64,000 nt of DNA from Ophiostoma sp. CBS 140.51 (lineage: Eukaryota > Ascomycota > Sordariomycetes > Ophiostomatales > Ophiostomataceae): positions 62,001 through 126,000 of the forward strand of contig JANSLP010000027.1 in NCBI GenBank assembly GCA_029298735.1. Reading direction: 5' to 3'. Positions 62,871-64,000 of the stretch are shown piece after piece (positions within the stretch are counted from its first letter, which is position 1; every line of letters starts with the position of its first letter). The notes under the pieces are model-generated. The model was not told where the DNA came from. It did not search any database and saw only the letters and a program-made list of their open reading frames with translations. The translations under genes and the position numbers were made by a program.

Positions 62871-64000
62871 ATGGTTATCCAGACCACCGCCCCGCGCCTC
62901 ACGGCCCGGCCGCCCTTCTCTGTCGAGGTCCCCGGCCAGAAGCCCGCTGAGGGCGAGACCACTATCCGCCGCCACCCCAAGTCCATCCCCGAGATCATCA
63001 GCACTCCCAATGCCGACATCACCACCGTCTACGAGCTCGTCAAGGTCTCGGTTGCCAAGCTCGGCAATGCCAACGCAATGGGCTCGCGCCGTCTGCTGCG
63101 CACCCACCAGGAGACCAAGAAGGTCAAGAAGGTCATTGACGGTGAGGAGCAGCTCGTCGACAAGCAGTGGACCTACTTTGAGCTGAGCGGCTACGAGTAT
63201 ATCACCTACAACGAGTACTTCCGCCGCATAAACCAGATCGGTGCCGGTTTCCGCAAGCTCGGCCTGGTCGCTAGCGACCGCGTCCACATCTTTGCCGCCA
63301 CCAGCGCCAACTGGCTGACCTTCTCCCACGGTGCCGCTACCCAGTCCATGCCCATTGTCACCGCCTACGACACCCTTGGCCAGGAGGGTCTGCGTCACTC
63401 CATGGTCGCGACCAAGGCTAAGGCCATCTTCCTCGACCCCCACCTGCTGCCCATCCTGACCAACGTCCTCAAGGACGCCAGCGAGATCCGCCACGTCATC
63501 TGGAACGACCAGAACCAGGTCAAGCAGGAGCACGTCGACAAGCTCAAGGCTGCCTTCCCCAACATCACCATCCAGAGCTTCGAGGAGCTGATCAAGCTCG
63601 GCGAAGAGAACCCTGTGGACCCCGTCCCGCCCAAGCCCGAGGACCTGTGCTGTATCATGTACACCTCCGGCTCGACCGGTACCCCCAAGGGTGTGCCCCT
63701 GAAGCACAAGAACGTCATCGCCGCCGTCGCCGGTGTCAGCGTTGTTGTCCAACCGTACATTGGCCCTGGTGACGGTCTGCTGACCTACCTGCCCGCCGCC
63801 CACATTCTCGAGTACGTCTTCGAAAACGCTTCGCTCTACTGGGGCTCGACCATGGGCTATGGTAACCCCAAGACCCTGTCCGACGCTTCCGTGCGCAACT
63901 GCAACGGTGACATCAAGGAGTTCCGCCCCAGCGTTCTCGTCGGTGTGCCCGCCGTTTGGGAGATGGTCAAGAAGGGCATTATTGCCAAGGTCAACGCTGG
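62871..64000 (+). CDS. faa1: Long-chain fatty-acid CoA ligase, 5' part (runs off the right edge)
   Basis: The frame opens at the ATG at 62871 and stays open to the last base (376 full codons plus two bases). No intron is seen. It begins MVIQTTAPRLTARPPFSVEV, then WTYFELSGYEYITYNEYFRR, and has the AMP-binding P-loop YTSGSTGTPKGVPLKHKN at about residue 263-280. YLPAAHILEYVFENASLYWG and RPSVLVGVPAVWEMVKKGI follow. These match fungal Faa1/Faa4-type synthetases of about 700 residues, so roughly half is present. The reaction is fatty acid + ATP + CoA to acyl-CoA, feeding lipid synthesis and peroxisomal beta-oxidation. Codon use is strongly C-biased (AAG, CTC, GCC, ATC), more than most neighbours, suggesting high expression. 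Whether it is the Faa1 or the Faa4 counterpart cannot be decided. Confidence 0.93.
   Translation, partial: MVIQTTAPRLTARPPFSVEVPGQKPAEGETTIRRHPKSIPEIISTPNADITTVYELVKVSVAKLGNANAMGSRRLLRTHQETKKVKKVIDGEEQLVDKQWTYFELSGYEYITYNEYFRRINQIGAGFRKLGLVASDRVHIFAATSANWLTFSHGAATQSMPIVTAYDTLGQEGLRHSMVATKAKAIFLDPHLLPILTNVLKDASEIRHVIWNDQNQVKQEHVDKLKAAFPNITIQSFEELIKLGEENPVDPVPPKPEDLCCIMYTSGSTGTPKGVPLKHKNVIAAVAGVSVVVQPYIGPGDGLLTYLPAAHILEYVFENASLYWGSTMGYGNPKTLSDASVRNCNGDIKEFRPSVLVGVPAVWEMVKKGIIAKVNA

Noticed and set aside
62655..63803. 382-codon minus-strand open frame
   Set aside because: It is the antisense of the biased acyl-CoA synthetase gene; C-ending codons on one strand create long open frames on the other.

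Overview
The window looks like nuclear DNA of a filamentous ascomycete, most likely a Sordariomycete. Genes are mostly intronless or carry one or two short introns (66-129 nt) with GT..AG borders and CTAAC/CTGAC-type branch sites. Codons prefer G or C at the third position, and start sites have A/C at -3. Proteins carry fungal-only families (Zn(II)2Cys6 and C2H2 fungal_trans regulators, 14-TM drug/H+ antiporter, Cyk3-like transglutaminase, PEX12) and long Ser/Gln/Gly-rich or acidic insertions. A Sporothrix/Ophiostomatales-like genome would fit, but that is a guess. No CRISPR array, rRNA or convincing tRNA was found.

Layout. At 1-84 (-) a gene start runs off the left edge. At 1.56-2.66 kb (+) is a metallophosphoesterase, convergent with pex12 (2.82-4.23, -). 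pex12 shares a 0.69-kb divergent promoter with a hotdog thioesterase (4.91-5.59, +) that ends in the peroxisomal signal SKM. An F-box protein follows (5.81-7.87, -). After 3.2 kb of non-coding DNA comes a three-exon C2H2/fungal_trans regulator (11.1-14.7, -). Then an 11-kb gene-free stretch leads to a SAP30-like histone deacetylase subunit (25.7-26.4, +) and the mitochondrial DnaJ mdj1 (27.5-29.3, +). A 1219-codon Zn(II)2Cys6 regulator (29.9-33.6, -) is divergent, across 7.2 kb, from an MFS DHA2 transporter with collagen-like tails (40.8-43.1, +).

The right half holds a transglutaminase-like protein with an intact Cys-His-Asp triad (44.3-46.7, -), an SP-family sugar transporter (47.8-49.4, -) divergent from an FAD oxidoreductase (51.2-52.8, +), a very large F-box protein (54.1-57.6, +), the lysine methyltransferase rkm5 (57.9-58.9, -), and the 5' part of a long-chain acyl-CoA synthetase (62.9 to the right edge, +).

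Two themes stand out. First, lipid/peroxisome functions: PEX12, an SKM-tagged thioesterase, and the acyl-CoA synthetase. Second, both transcription-factor genes sit downstream of multi-kilobase, mostly polypyrimidine-sense non-coding leaders that end at sharp purine/pyrimidine switches. The intergenic DNA is rich in microsatellites and R/Y tracts. No recognisable intact transposon was seen.
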